From: an uncultured Acidobacteriia bacterium
GTDB lineage: Bacteria > Acidobacteriota > Terriglobia > Bryobacterales > Bryobacteraceae
Assembly: GCA_903828455.1 (NCBI GenBank)
Contig: CAIKMJ010000017.1
Coordinates: 1-53,317 of the forward strand
DNA length: 53,317 nucleotides
Direction: 5' to 3'
A model generated the notes under the pieces. That model made no database searches and was not told the origin of the DNA. It saw only the letters and a program-made list of their open reading frames with translations. Below are positions 16,674 through 25,340 of the stretch, piece by piece (position 1 is the first letter of the stretch; each line of letters opens with the position of its first letter). The translations under genes were made by a program, and so were the position numbers.

Positions 16674-17477
16674 ATGTTCCCTCATCTTCTGACTCTGGGC
16701 AGTTTCTCTCTGCCTTCCTACGGCGCGCTCGTGGCGCTGGCGTTTCTGGTGGCGCTGGCGATGGCTTCGAAATTCGCCTCGCAGCGCGGCATGAAAAGTG
16801 AAACGGTGGTGAATCTGGGCGTGTACTGCGCGCTGGCCGGCATGGCCGGGGCCAAGCTGCTGATGATCGCGATGGACCCGCTTTATCGCGAACATCCGTC
16901 GGAGATTTTTTCCCTCGCCGTGCTGCAGAGCGCCGGCATCTTCTTCGGCGGCTTCATTGCCTCGCTGCTCTTCGCGTTCTTTTACATGCGGCAGCAGGGG
17001 CTGCCGGTGCTGGCGACGTCGGACATCTTTGCGCCCGGTGTTGCGCTGGGCCACGGCATCGGGCGCATCGGCTGCTTTGCCGCGGGTTGCTGCTGGGGCC
17101 GGCAGACCACTCTCCCCTGGGCGGTCACGTTCACCAGCACCGCAACCACCACCGGCGTGCCGCTCAACGTGCCGCTGCATCCCACGCAGTTGTACGAAGC
17201 GATGGGCGAGGCCTTCATCTGCCTGGCGCTGCTGGCTATGCTGCGCGGCAAACACCGCGCCGGTCAGGTGATCGGCATGTATCTGCTGCTCTATGGGCTC
17301 CTGCGCTTCGCGGTGGAGTTCGTCAGGGATCACGACGCGTCCAATCCCTTTGGCGGGCCGTTCGTGCTGGAGCAGTGGATCGCGCTGGCTCTGGCCGCCG
17401 GTGGCGTGTGGCTGTTCGCGCGGAGAGGCGGCGAATGGTCGGGCCCGGCTTCCGCTCCGGCCGGCACCGCCAGCTGA
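16674..17477 (+). CDS. lgt: Prolipoprotein diacylglyceryl transferase
   Basis: 267 residues, multi-span inner-membrane enzyme that moves diacylglycerol from phosphatidylglycerol to the lipobox cysteine. The Lgt signature is GHGIGRIGCFAAGCCWG, with HPTQLYEA and the C-terminal LLRFAVEFVRDHD that carries essential residues. Length is normal. The pairing with lspA puts two of the three lipoprotein maturation steps in one unit. Confidence 0.96.
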   Translation: MFPHLLTLGSFSLPSYGALVALAFLVALAMASKFASQRGMKSETVVNLGVYCALAGMAGAKLLMIAMDPLYREHPSEIFSLAVLQSAGIFFGGFIASLLFAFFYMRQQGLPVLATSDIFAPGVALGHGIGRIGCFAAGCCWGRQTTLPWAVTFTSTATTTGVPLNVPLHPTQLYEAMGEAFICLALLAMLRGKHRAGQVIGMYLLLYGLLRFAVEFVRDHDASNPFGGPFVLEQWIALALAAGGVWLFARRGGEWSGPASAPAGTAS

Positions 17478-17481
17478 GCCT

Positions 17482-17736
17482 CTACTTCGCGGGCACGTAG
17501 CCGTTGGCGAGCAGAATCGTCACGGCCGCTTCGCGAATCTCCGGCCGGACATAAAAAAATGCGCCGATGCGGGTGCTTTTGAAGACCACGCCGCCGGTGT
17601 ATTCGTCCGCCTCCACGCCGTAATCGATGCCGGAATCGTTCAGCAGCGTTTCGAGCGCCAGCGCTTCGCGTAGTTTTTTGGCGACGAAGAGGAGTTCCGG
17701 CTCCACGCCTTCGAAATGGGAGGGGTCTTGTTTCAT
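17482..17736 (-). CDS. Small unknown protein, DUF2007-like
   Basis: 84 residues, soluble, alpha-beta pattern: ELLFVAKKLREALALETLLNDSGIDYGVEADEY followed by a strand-rich half with GAFFYVRPEIREAAVTILLANGYVP (given in overlapping pieces of the same chain). The pattern of a helix, a glycine-containing strand and a C-terminal helix resembles the DUF2007 signal-transducing fold, but the match is by eye. It converges with lgt with only four bases between the stops. Confidence 0.65.
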   Translation of the reverse strand: MKQDPSHFEGVEPELLFVAKKLREALALETLLNDSGIDYGVEADEYTGGVVFKSTRIGAFFYVRPEIREAAVTILLANGYVPAK

Positions 17737-18028
17737 GCGAGTCGCGGCGAAAGAACTATTCTAGGCCACGGCCCGCGCGTCCCGGGCCCGCGTGGCACCT
17801 GCCCATGCGGCACCGGCCCCCGCTGTTCCGGCAGGTCGCCCCGGTGGCTTCCATCTGCGTAGCCGTGCCCGCCGGTAAGCCGGGTTGGCAGTTCTCACGG
17901 AAGGCCTTGCCGCCTCCGGTGCCGCTGCCCGCCGCGGACTGCGTGAGGAAGGCCTCCGATCCGCGTCTCGGAACAGCCGCGCAATTTCCTTTGAGAACTC
18001 ACCCGGCCTCGGCCAACCAACTGAGGAA

Positions 18029-19291
18029 ATGCCCGCCACACTCTCCACATTGCACAACAGAGCCGCCGCTGCTTCGCCCCTGACGGACGAGGAAGAACTC
18101 TACTGGCTCGCGCTCCGCATGATGCCCGGCCTCGGCACCCGCCGCAGCGGCCTGTTGCTTGAGCGCCTCCGCACGCCGCAGGCGATCTTTCAGGCGTCGG
18201 CCAGCGAACTCGAAGCCGCCGGCCTCAGCGGAGCGCTGGCACGCTCCATCGCCGGGGGCGTCAGCTTCGAAGCCGCGGCCGAGCAGCAGGAAAAGCTCCG
18301 CCGGTCCGGCGCCACGCTGATACCGATTCACGACGGCCGGTATCCGGAAGCTCTGCGCCGCATCTTCGATCCGCCGCCGGTGCTCTTTGCCCGCGGGCGC
18401 GTCGATTTGCTGCGTTCCATCTGCCTTGGCGTGGTCGGCACGCGCCACCCCACCCCCTACGGCGTGGCGGCCACCGAGCGGCTCTCGGCCGACCTTGCCC
18501 GCGCCGGACTCACCATCGCTTCCGGCATGGCTCGCGGCGTGGACACCGCCGCCCATAAAGCCACGCTCGCCGCCGAGGGGCACACGATCGCCGTGCTCGG
18601 CTGCGGCGTCGATGTTGTCTATCCGGTCGAAAATAAACGCCTCGCCGCGGAAATTGCCGAAAAGGGACTGATCGTATCGGAGTTCCCGATGGAGGCCGTC
18701 GCCTTCCCCCAGAACTTTCCGGTTCGCAACCGCATCATCAGCGGACTCAGCGTTGGCATCCTCGTCGTGGAAGGCGCGCAATACAGCGGCTCAGGCATCA
18801 CCGCGCGGCTAGCCATGGATCAGGGCAGGGAAGTCTTCGCCGTGCCCGGCAACATCACGTCGAAAATGAGCTGGGGTCCGAACCTGCTGATCAAGCAGGG
18901 GGCGAAACTGGTGCAGGACTGGAACGATGTAATTGCCGATCTGCCCGCGGAAACGCGCCGGAAGCTGATCGACGATGGCCGGCAAAGAATTTTAAATCAA
19001 GGACTTGGGGGCGAATCCCCGGATTCGTCCGAATCCTCCCCGCTCGCCGCCGCATCTCAATCACCCGAGGCCGATGCCCTGTCGGCACCGCACCAAAAGG
19101 TCGCGCGGGAGCTTCTCGCCAGACTGCGGCCGGATCAGGCGACACATCTCGACGCTCTGCTCGAAAGTCTGGCCGAGGGTGCCAGCCACGCCTCGCCCTC
19201 CGAAGTCATCGCGGCGCTCTTTGAACTCGAGATGATGGGCATGGTTCGCCAGTTGCCGGGCCGAAATTTCGTGCGGGTCTGGCAGGGATAA
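18029..19291 (+). CDS. dprA: DNA-processing protein DprA
   Basis: About 420 residues. DprA loads RecA on single-stranded DNA taken up during transformation. It has a SAM-like N-terminal region (ALRMMPGLGTRRSGLLLERL) and the Rossmann core, with VVGTRHPTPYG, the SGMARGVDTAAHKATL loop, AVLGCGVDVVYP, the FPVRNRIISGLS motif and PGNITSKMSWGPNLLIKQGA. A C-terminal winged-helix domain follows. The ATG at 18029 is preferred, with GAGG just upstream; the frame is open to 17885 but the extra residues are low-complexity. topA follows, as in many genomes. Confidence 0.94.
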   Translation: MPATLSTLHNRAAAASPLTDEEELYWLALRMMPGLGTRRSGLLLERLRTPQAIFQASASELEAAGLSGALARSIAGGVSFEAAAEQQEKLRRSGATLIPIHDGRYPEALRRIFDPPPVLFARGRVDLLRSICLGVVGTRHPTPYGVAATERLSADLARAGLTIASGMARGVDTAAHKATLAAEGHTIAVLGCGVDVVYPVENKRLAAEIAEKGLIVSEFPMEAVAFPQNFPVRNRIISGLSVGILVVEGAQYSGSGITARLAMDQGREVFAVPGNITSKMSWGPNLLIKQGAKLVQDWNDVIADLPAETRRKLIDDGRQRILNQGLGGESPDSSESSPLAAASQSPEADALSAPHQKVARELLARLRPDQATHLDALLESLAEGASHASPSEVIAALFELEMMGMVRQLPGRNFVRVWQG

Positions 19292-19502
19292 GCGCCGGAT
19301 TCCAGCCGCCAGACGCAGACCCGGAGGCCGATGCCGCGACCGGGTGTGGTACGCCTTATATAAAGGTAGGGACCGGTCGCTCCGCCGCCGGCCCGGGGAT
19401 GTGGTTTATTCTGAGTACGCGGAACTGATAGGTTCATAGAGCCCGGGTCGGCCAGCTTTGGAGATCCGGCCGGGAAGTATTCGTAAAGCAAAGTTAGGGG
19501 AT

Positions 19503-21968
19503 ATGGCAACAAAATCTCTCGTCATCGTGGAGTCTCCGGCCAAGGCCAAGACGATCAATAAGTACCTGGGGAAGAATTTCGTCGTCAAGGCGTCGCTCGG
19601 TCATATTAAAGATCTGCCGAAAAAAGACCTGGCCGTCGACGTGGAGAACGACTTCCGCCCGAAGTACGAAGTCATCGAAGGCAAGAAGAAGCTGGTGCAG
19701 GAGCTGAAGGACGCGGCAAAAAAGGTAGACAACATCTACCTGGCGGCTGACCCTGACCGTGAAGGCGAAGCCATCTGCTGGCATCTGCAGGAAGAACTGA
19801 AGGCGAAAAAGGGCGATGCCGATGGCGCGCCGAAGATCTTCCGCGTGATGTTTAACGAAATCACGAAGAAGTCGATCGAGAAGGCCTTCGAACACCCGGC
19901 CCAGGTGAACGTGAACCTGGTGGACGCGCAGCAGGCGCGGCGCGTGCTGGACCGGCTGGTGGGTTACAAGATTTCTCCGCTTCTTTGGGATAAGGTCCGC
20001 CGCGGTCTTTCCGCCGGCCGCGTGCAGACGGTCGCGGTCCGCGTGATTGTGGAACGCGAACGCGAGATCCGGGCCTTCATCAAGCAGGAATACTGGACGC
20101 TCGACGCCAACCTGGCGGCCAAGAAAACGCCGCACTTCGACGCCCGCCTCTTCAAGCTCAACGACGAAACGCCGGTGATTGGCGATCAGGCCACTTCCGA
20201 CGCCATCCTCGCCGACCTCGAAGGCGCCAAATGGATCGTCAAGTCGGTCGGCACGAAGGAAAAGCGCCGCAACCCGGTTGCCCCGTTCATCACCTCGACC
20301 CTGCAGCAGGAATCCTCGCGCAAGCTCCGTTTCAGTGTGAAGCGGACCATGGCGCTGGCGCAGCAGCTTTACGAAGGCGTGGAAATCGGCAGCGAAGGCG
20401 CGGTCGGTCTCATCACTTATATGCGTACCGATTCGACGCGTATTTCGGACGACGCCGTGGCCGAAGTGCGCGAGTACATCGGCGGCAAATTCGGCGCGCA
20501 GTATGTGCCGGCCGCGCCGAACGTTTACAAATCGAAGAAGGATGCACAAGACGCGCACGAAGCCATCCGCCCCACCTCCGCCATGCGGACCCCGGAAGAG
20601 ATGGCCAAGTACCTGGCGGAAGACCAGCTGAAGCTGTACCGGCTGATCTGGATGCGTTTCCTCGCCAGCCAGATGAATCCGGCCGTCTTCGACCAGACCA
20701 CCATCGACCTCAACGTGAAGGGCGTCAGCAAGGCGGATTACACCTTCCGCGCCACCGGGTCGGTGATGAAGTTCGACGGCTTCCTCGCCGTCTACGAAGA
20801 AGGTAAGGACACCAAGGACGAGGAAGACGACGAGCTGAAGCACAAGCTGCCGGCCGTTTCCGAAGGCGAAGAGCTCAAGCTGCGCGCGCTTAAGCCGGAG
20901 CAGCATTTCACCGAGCCGCCGCCCCGCTACACGGAAGCCACGCTGGTGAAGAAGCTGGAATCGGACGGCGTGGGCCGCCCGTCCACCTACGCCTCGATTC
21001 TTTCCACCATCCAGGAACGCGAATACGTTTCGCGCGAGGGCGGCAAGTTCCGCCCCACCGAACTCGGCATGGTGGTCTGCGACCTGCTGCTGGAAAGCTT
21101 CAACGACATCTTCGACGTGAAATACACGGCGCGGATGGAGCAGGAACTCGACGAAATCGAAGATGGCAAGCTCGACTGGCGCGAGGCCATGGGCGAGTTC
21201 TACGAGCGTTTCACCAAAGACCTGGTGAGCGCCGAGACCAACATGACCAACATCAAGCGGATGGAAAAACCCACCGACTTGTTGTGCGATAAGTGCGGCA
21301 AACCGCTGGTCATCAAATGGGGCAAGCATGGCAGTTTCCTCGCCTGCACCGGCTATCCGGAGTGCACCTACACGCGCGAACTGACCGTGGATCTGCCGGA
21401 CGTGGATGGCGCCGACCTCAGCGAACAGGGCGAAGACGAATACTGCCAGAACTGCGGCCGCCCCATGGTTCTCAAAAAGGGCCGCTTCGGCACCTTCTTC
21501 GCGTGCACCGGCTATCCCGACTGCAAGACCACCAAGCAAATTGGCGGCGCGCAGAAGAAAGCGGACGTTCCGCTGGATGAAAAATGCCCGAATTGCGCCA
21601 GTAATCTGGTAATGAAATACGGTCGTTTCGGTGAATTTACGGCCTGCTCCAACTACCCGGCCTGTAAGTTCGTGAAGCAAAAGACCATCGGCGTGAAATG
21701 CCCGAATTGCACGGAAGGCGACGTGGTGGAGCGGCGCTCCAAGCGCGGCAAGACCTTCTTCGGCTGCGCGCGCTATCCGGACTGCGATTTCGTGGCGTGG
21801 GCCAAACCCGTGCCGGAAAAATGCCCCGATTGCGGCAATCCCTATCTGGTGGAGAAGTACCTCAAGGCGGGCAATTTCCTCGCCTGTCCGGCAGCCGGCT
21901 GCAAGTTTAAAAAGGATATGCCGCCGGTGGTGGAAGCCCCCGTGGCGGTTCCCGAAGCCGTCGCCTGA
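19503..21968 (+). CDS. topA: DNA topoisomerase I
   Basis: About 821 residues. Type IA topoisomerase that relaxes negative supercoils. The Toprim domain starts SLVIVESPAKAKTINKYLG and contains AADPDREGEAICWHL. The active-site tyrosine is at about residue 306 in GLITYMRTDSTRIS. The C-terminus carries five zinc-ribbon repeats, beginning near CDKCGKPLVIKWG, CQNCGRPMVLKKG, CPNCASNLVMKYG, CPNCTEGDVVER and CPDCGNPYLVEKY; E. coli has three four-cysteine zinc fingers. An AGGGG site precedes the ATG at 19503. Confidence 0.97.
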   Translation: MATKSLVIVESPAKAKTINKYLGKNFVVKASLGHIKDLPKKDLAVDVENDFRPKYEVIEGKKKLVQELKDAAKKVDNIYLAADPDREGEAICWHLQEELKAKKGDADGAPKIFRVMFNEITKKSIEKAFEHPAQVNVNLVDAQQARRVLDRLVGYKISPLLWDKVRRGLSAGRVQTVAVRVIVEREREIRAFIKQEYWTLDANLAAKKTPHFDARLFKLNDETPVIGDQATSDAILADLEGAKWIVKSVGTKEKRRNPVAPFITSTLQQESSRKLRFSVKRTMALAQQLYEGVEIGSEGAVGLITYMRTDSTRISDDAVAEVREYIGGKFGAQYVPAAPNVYKSKKDAQDAHEAIRPTSAMRTPEEMAKYLAEDQLKLYRLIWMRFLASQMNPAVFDQTTIDLNVKGVSKADYTFRATGSVMKFDGFLAVYEEGKDTKDEEDDELKHKLPAVSEGEELKLRALKPEQHFTEPPPRYTEATLVKKLESDGVGRPSTYASILSTIQEREYVSREGGKFRPTELGMVVCDLLLESFNDIFDVKYTARMEQELDEIEDGKLDWREAMGEFYERFTKDLVSAETNMTNIKRMEKPTDLLCDKCGKPLVIKWGKHGSFLACTGYPECTYTRELTVDLPDVDGADLSEQGEDEYCQNCGRPMVLKKGRFGTFFACTGYPDCKTTKQIGGAQKKADVPLDEKCPNCASNLVMKYGRFGEFTACSNYPACKFVKQKTIGVKCPNCTEGDVVERRSKRGKTFFGCARYPDCDFVAWAKPVPEKCPDCGNPYLVEKYLKAGNFLACPAAGCKFKKDMPPVVEAPVAVPEAVA

Positions 21969-21993
21969 ATCCCTCCGTTCGATCTTCCGCACT

Positions 21994-22026
21994 CACGCGG
22001 GCGCGCCGTTACAGCGCGCCTGCGTG
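21994..22026 (+). terminator. Strong hairpin after topA
   Basis: A 13-bp stem with one G-U pair (CACGCGGGCGCGC / GCGCGCCTGCGTG) and a 7-base loop lies 26 bases past the topA stop. Only a loose T-rich stretch follows, so it may be a terminator or an mRNA 3'-end stabiliser. Confidence 0.5.
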
Positions 22027-22101
22027 AACCTGTTTCTGTTCGCCCCGCAAACTCCGCCGGCTCACCGTCGGTAGCCTGATGCTCTTTCCTGCCGTCGCAT
22101 C

Positions 22102-22181
22102 GATCCGGAGCCGGACCGATCCGGAGCCGGACCGATCTGGATCCGGCCCGATCTGGATCCGGCCCGATCCGGCCCGTCCGG
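22102..22181. repeat. 16-bp tandem repeats in the topA-moeA-like gap
   Basis: Five consecutive 16-bp units: two identical copies of GATCCGGAGCCGGACC, two of GATCTGGATCCGGCCC, and a degenerate fifth. The units share a GATCCGG/GATCTGG core and contain partly self-complementary GGATCC and CCGG. Confidence 0.9.
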
Positions 22182-22214
22182 TTTGGCTGGCCGCGGCCTG
22201 TCTGCATAGGGGAA

Positions 22215-22426
22215 ACCCCAATATCCCTGTCTTATTTCTTTCAATTTTGTGAGTGAATTTCACGTAAATCGCTAAATCGAGTATATTTCCTTATTTTAAA
22301 AGTGAGAATATCGGATTATTTATGTACTATAGCTCTTAGTATTCATTTGGGCTGCGTTGTGAAGTGAATCCTGCGGCAACGGCTGCGAAGCCGTCCGGTT
22401 GGTTCAAAACGAAACGTGAGAGAGAC
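22215..22426. other. AT-rich intergenic island before the moeA-like gene
   Basis: This stretch is strikingly AT-rich for the window, with TATATTTCCTTATTTT and TATTTATGTACTATAGC. No open frame or stable fold is evident. It presumably holds the promoter of the gene at 22427, and may be a binding region for an AT-preferring nucleoid or regulatory protein. Confidence 0.45.
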
Positions 22427-23398
22427 ATGAGAGCGCAAACGGTTGAAATTCGGCAATCTGCGGGACGCATTCTTTCAGCGGCAATTTTCCGGCCTGGTGG
22501 CAAAAAGCTCCTCGCCAAGGGCCACGTATTACGGGAGGAGGATGTGCGCATCCTCCAGTCCGAGGGCATGGACAAGATCTGGGTGGCGGAACTCGAGGAA
22601 GGGGAAGTCCCCGAAGATGAAGCGGTTTGCGCCGTTGCGGGCGAGATAGCCTGCGGAAGCTATGAGGTTCAGCTCGCGCCGGGAGGGCGGGCGAATCTGG
22701 TGGCCACCGGCGACTGCTGCGTCCTGATCGACGAAGACCTGCTCCGGCAGATCAACTGCACCTCCGGCATGGTCATTGCCACCACGATGAATTTCAGCTT
22801 TGCCCCGCGCGGGCAGCGCATCGCCACCATTAAGAGCGCTCCCTTTGCCGTGGCCCGGCCGGACCTGGAGGGCCTGGTCGCGATGCTGCGCGAGCGCGGT
22901 CCGCTGCTGCAGGCGCGGCCGGCGAACGACGGCTCGGTGGCGGTTGTTTATTGCGATCCGATCAGCGGCGACCGGGCCCGCAGTCTGTTTGAGGCGGTCG
23001 TCCGGCAGAAGCTGGAGCGCGTCGGCATCCGCACTCATGCGAGCCTCGCTGTGCTGGAAAACGAGGAGCACGTTTCGCGAGCCATGCAGCAACTGCTGCG
23101 AAATCGTCCGTCGGTGCTGCTGGTGGCTTCCACAACGGCGCCCGCCGGGCCGTCGGACGCGGTGGGTCGCGCCATGGCGAAGATCGGCTGCCCGATCGAG
23201 CGCTTTTTGGCGCCGGTCGAGCCGGGCAACCTTCTGCTCATGGGGTATAAGGATGACATCCCCGTACTTTCCGCGCCCGGTTGCTACCGATCTTTGAAGC
23301 CAAACGTCATAGATTTAATGCTGCCGCCGATGGTTGCGCGCTACCGGGTCTCCACCTGGGAGGTGGCTTGTCTGGGGCACGGCGGATTGCTAGGATAA
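22427..23398 (+). CDS. MoeA-like molybdopterin-binding protein
   Basis: About 323 residues from the ATG at 22427. The N-terminal 170 residues include AGRILSAAIFRP and KGHVLREEDV, as in MoeA-like proteins that give the entrance to the MPT-binding (MoCF) domain. The C-terminal half carries SVLLVASTTAPAGPSDAVG, VEPGNLLLMGY and PVLSAPGCYRSLKPNVIDL. The latter resembles the end of the molybdopterin-binding domain found in proteins fused to MobA-type transferases. The canonical MoeA GTGDE-like motif is not obvious, so the catalytic role is uncertain. No other moco genes are adjacent. Confidence 0.75.
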   Translation: MRAQTVEIRQSAGRILSAAIFRPGGKKLLAKGHVLREEDVRILQSEGMDKIWVAELEEGEVPEDEAVCAVAGEIACGSYEVQLAPGGRANLVATGDCCVLIDEDLLRQINCTSGMVIATTMNFSFAPRGQRIATIKSAPFAVARPDLEGLVAMLRERGPLLQARPANDGSVAVVYCDPISGDRARSLFEAVVRQKLERVGIRTHASLAVLENEEHVSRAMQQLLRNRPSVLLVASTTAPAGPSDAVGRAMAKIGCPIERFLAPVEPGNLLLMGYKDDIPVLSAPGCYRSLKPNVIDLMLPPMVARYRVSTWEVACLGHGGLLG

Positions 23399-23460
23399 CA
23401 ACGGAATCCTGATATTGGTTTACCGGTCGACCGACCCCCTCCGAGTCGCGGCCGGTGACT

Positions 23461-23503
23461 GGGCCGGACGTCTACCCCGAGACATCCGGCCCGCTTGCTT
23501 TTT
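23461..23503 (+). terminator. Rho-independent terminator after the moeA-like gene
   Basis: Perfect 8-bp arms GGGCCGGA and TCCGGCCC enclose a 16-base loop. A run of five T at 23499-23503 follows. Confidence 0.6.
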
Positions 23504-23571
23504 GGGCCTGCATCCGGCCGCCGGACCGGGTTGCTTCGAATCGTCCAGCCGTTTTGGAGGATAATCGGGGC

Positions 23572-23823
23572 ATGGCCCGCGGATGGGAAAGCAAATCCGT
23601 GGAAGAGCAGCAGGACGCGGCGGCGGCGCGGCGGACGGCGGCGTCGAAGCCAGTCCCTCCCGATTCGGCGCAACTGGAACGGCAACGCAGGCGCGCCGGC
23701 ATTGAGCTTTCCATGGTGCGTGTCCGCCACGATCTGGCCGCGGCGAAACATCCCCGACACAGGCAGCAGATTGAAGCTGCGCTCCGGCACCTCGAAGAGC
23801 AACTGAAACTGGTGAGCGAGTAG
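23572..23823 (+). CDS. Small charged helical protein of unknown function
   Basis: About 83 residues from the ATG at 23572. It is rich in Ala, Arg, Glu and Gln, with a predicted coiled-coil C-terminal half (QQIEAALRHLEEQLKLVSE). No signal, membrane segment or known motif is seen. GGAGG lies 13 bases upstream and GGGG closer, so the ribosome site is weak. It stands between a terminator and a secreted protein. Confidence 0.55.
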   Translation: MARGWESKSVEEQQDAAAARRTAASKPVPPDSAQLERQRRRAGIELSMVRVRHDLAAAKHPRHRQQIEAALRHLEEQLKLVSE

Positions 23824-23997
23824 CCGGCTGCTTGCGGCGCCGCGGGATTTCGAATGCCGGAAGCGATCGCCGGGCATGCGGCGCCGCCGGCGCATCCGGT
23901 TCGCCCGCCGCGACGCTTACCAATTTTTACGCTCCCGCCGCACCGGAGCCCGGCGGGGGTGTTACCTCGCGGCATGGTTTCCGTCCATACTATCGGT

Positions 23998-25254
23998 ATG
24001 CGGATTTTTGCAATTTCTTCCTTTGTTTCGCTGACGCTGGCGGGAGTCTCCTGCGTGGTGGCGCCTGGCCTGGTTACGCAGGCTCTGGCGCAGGATGCTG
24101 CGGCCAAGGCGGCGTCGAAGTACGTCAGCGTAATCGGCACGGTCGATAAGGTCGATGCCGGCGGAAAGGTCTTCAGCATTAAGCCCGATAGGGGCGATGC
24201 GACGACCGTGAAGTTCGACGAAAAGACTGCGTTCAAGCGCCTCCCGGCCGGCGAAACCGACGTGAAGAAGGCCGCCGATATCGCATCGGGCGACGTTGGC
24301 GTGGGCGACCGCATCCTGGCGCGCGTCCGCACCGACGATCCCACCGGCCTGCCCGCCATCACCTTCTACGTCACCAAACAGGCCGATATTGCGCAGAAGC
24401 AGCAGAAGGCGCGCGACGACTGGCAGACGCAGAGCGTGGCCGGAACGGTGAAGACAGTCGACGCCGCGGCCAAACAGATTACGATTTCCGTACGCTCGGC
24501 CACCGGCGCCGCCAAAGACGTGGTGCTCGATTCCACCGGCAACGTGGATTACACCCGTTTCAGCGCCGACACCCTGAAGTACGAGCCGAGCGCGCTCGCT
24601 GCGGTTCAGGTGGGCGACCAGATCCGCGTGCTGGGCCAGAAGAATGCCGACGTGACGCAGATTAAGCTGGAGGCCGCCATGTCCGGCTCCTTCAAGACGC
24701 TGCCGGTGCAGATCAAGTCGATCGACGCGGCCGGCGGCACCATTACGGCGACCGACCTGGCGAGCAAGAAGCCCATCACCATTGTGGTGAAGAGCGGAAC
24801 CACGCTGAAGAAACTGGATGACGCCACCGCGCTGCTGCTGGCGCGTCGCCTGAATCCCAGCTACCAGAGCACGACCAGTGCGCGCGGCGCGGGTCGCGCG
24901 ACCGCTGCCGCATCCGGTGGATCGGCCGACGCCGCGGCTGCGCCGGCCGCCGCTGCTGCTGCGACTCCCGATGCTGCGGCCGGGCGCGGTGGACGAGCGG
25001 GCGGTGGTGGCGGCCGGGCCGGCGCGACGGCGACCGATCCCACCCGTCTGCTCGAACAGCAGCCCACGATTGCGCTGGCCGATCTCAAAGCCGGCGATCC
25101 GATTGTCGTGACCGGTCCGGCTGCGGCGGATCTGTCGAAGCTCACGGCCATGAGCGTGATTGCCGGCGTCGAGCCGATTCTGCGCGCCGCCCCGAGCGGT
25201 TCCGATCCGCTGGGCGGTAACTGGAACTTCGGCGAAGTGGCCGCCCCGCAGTAG
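23998..25254 (+). CDS. Secreted protein with repeated beta-strand domains, unknown function
   Basis: About 418 residues from the ATG at 23998 (MRIFAISSFVSLTLAGV), a clear signal peptide. Three similar segments follow (SVIGTVDKVDAGGKVFSI, VAGTVKTVDAAAKQITISV, LPVQIKSIDAAGGTITAT), each of the form VxGTVxxVDxxxxxI. This suggests tandem OB-fold or DUF5666-like domains. Residues about 295-350 are a low-complexity Ala/Gly/Arg linker, then a last globular piece. An earlier ATG at 23973 adds eight residues. No enzyme motif is recognisable. Confidence 0.7.
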   Translation: MRIFAISSFVSLTLAGVSCVVAPGLVTQALAQDAAAKAASKYVSVIGTVDKVDAGGKVFSIKPDRGDATTVKFDEKTAFKRLPAGETDVKKAADIASGDVGVGDRILARVRTDDPTGLPAITFYVTKQADIAQKQQKARDDWQTQSVAGTVKTVDAAAKQITISVRSATGAAKDVVLDSTGNVDYTRFSADTLKYEPSALAAVQVGDQIRVLGQKNADVTQIKLEAAMSGSFKTLPVQIKSIDAAGGTITATDLASKKPITIVVKSGTTLKKLDDATALLLARRLNPSYQSTTSARGAGRATAAASGGSADAAAAPAAAAAATPDAAAGRGGRAGGGGGRAGATATDPTRLLEQQPTIALADLKAGDPIVVTGPAAADLSKLTAMSVIAGVEPILRAAPSGSDPLGGNWNFGEVAAPQ

Positions 25255-25299
25255 GCCGCCGCTTCGGGAGGCTGGATACTCCCTTCACCGGATGCCCGC

Positions 25300-25329
25300 T
25301 TGTAACGACCCAACCCGGGCCGCTATCCT
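25300..25329 (+). promoter_or_regulatory. Probable promoter of the polysaccharide operon
   Basis: TTGTAA (25300-25305), an 18-base spacer and TATCCT (25324-25329) end 11 bases before the rfbA ATG. The predicted leader is only a few bases long. Confidence 0.5.
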
Positions 25330-25340
25330 ATTGGTTACTT

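Noticed and set aside
17885-18028. N-terminal extension of dprA by 48 codons
   Set aside because: The extra residues are low-complexity and without a ribosome site, while the ATG at 18029 matches the usual DprA start.
19292-19502. A tRNA or riboswitch between dprA and topA
   Set aside because: No cloverleaf or known aptamer elements can be drawn. It probably holds only the topA promoter.
19494-21992. An 832-codon minus-strand frame opposite topA
   Set aside because: Shadow of topA, which has all its catalytic motifs on the plus strand.
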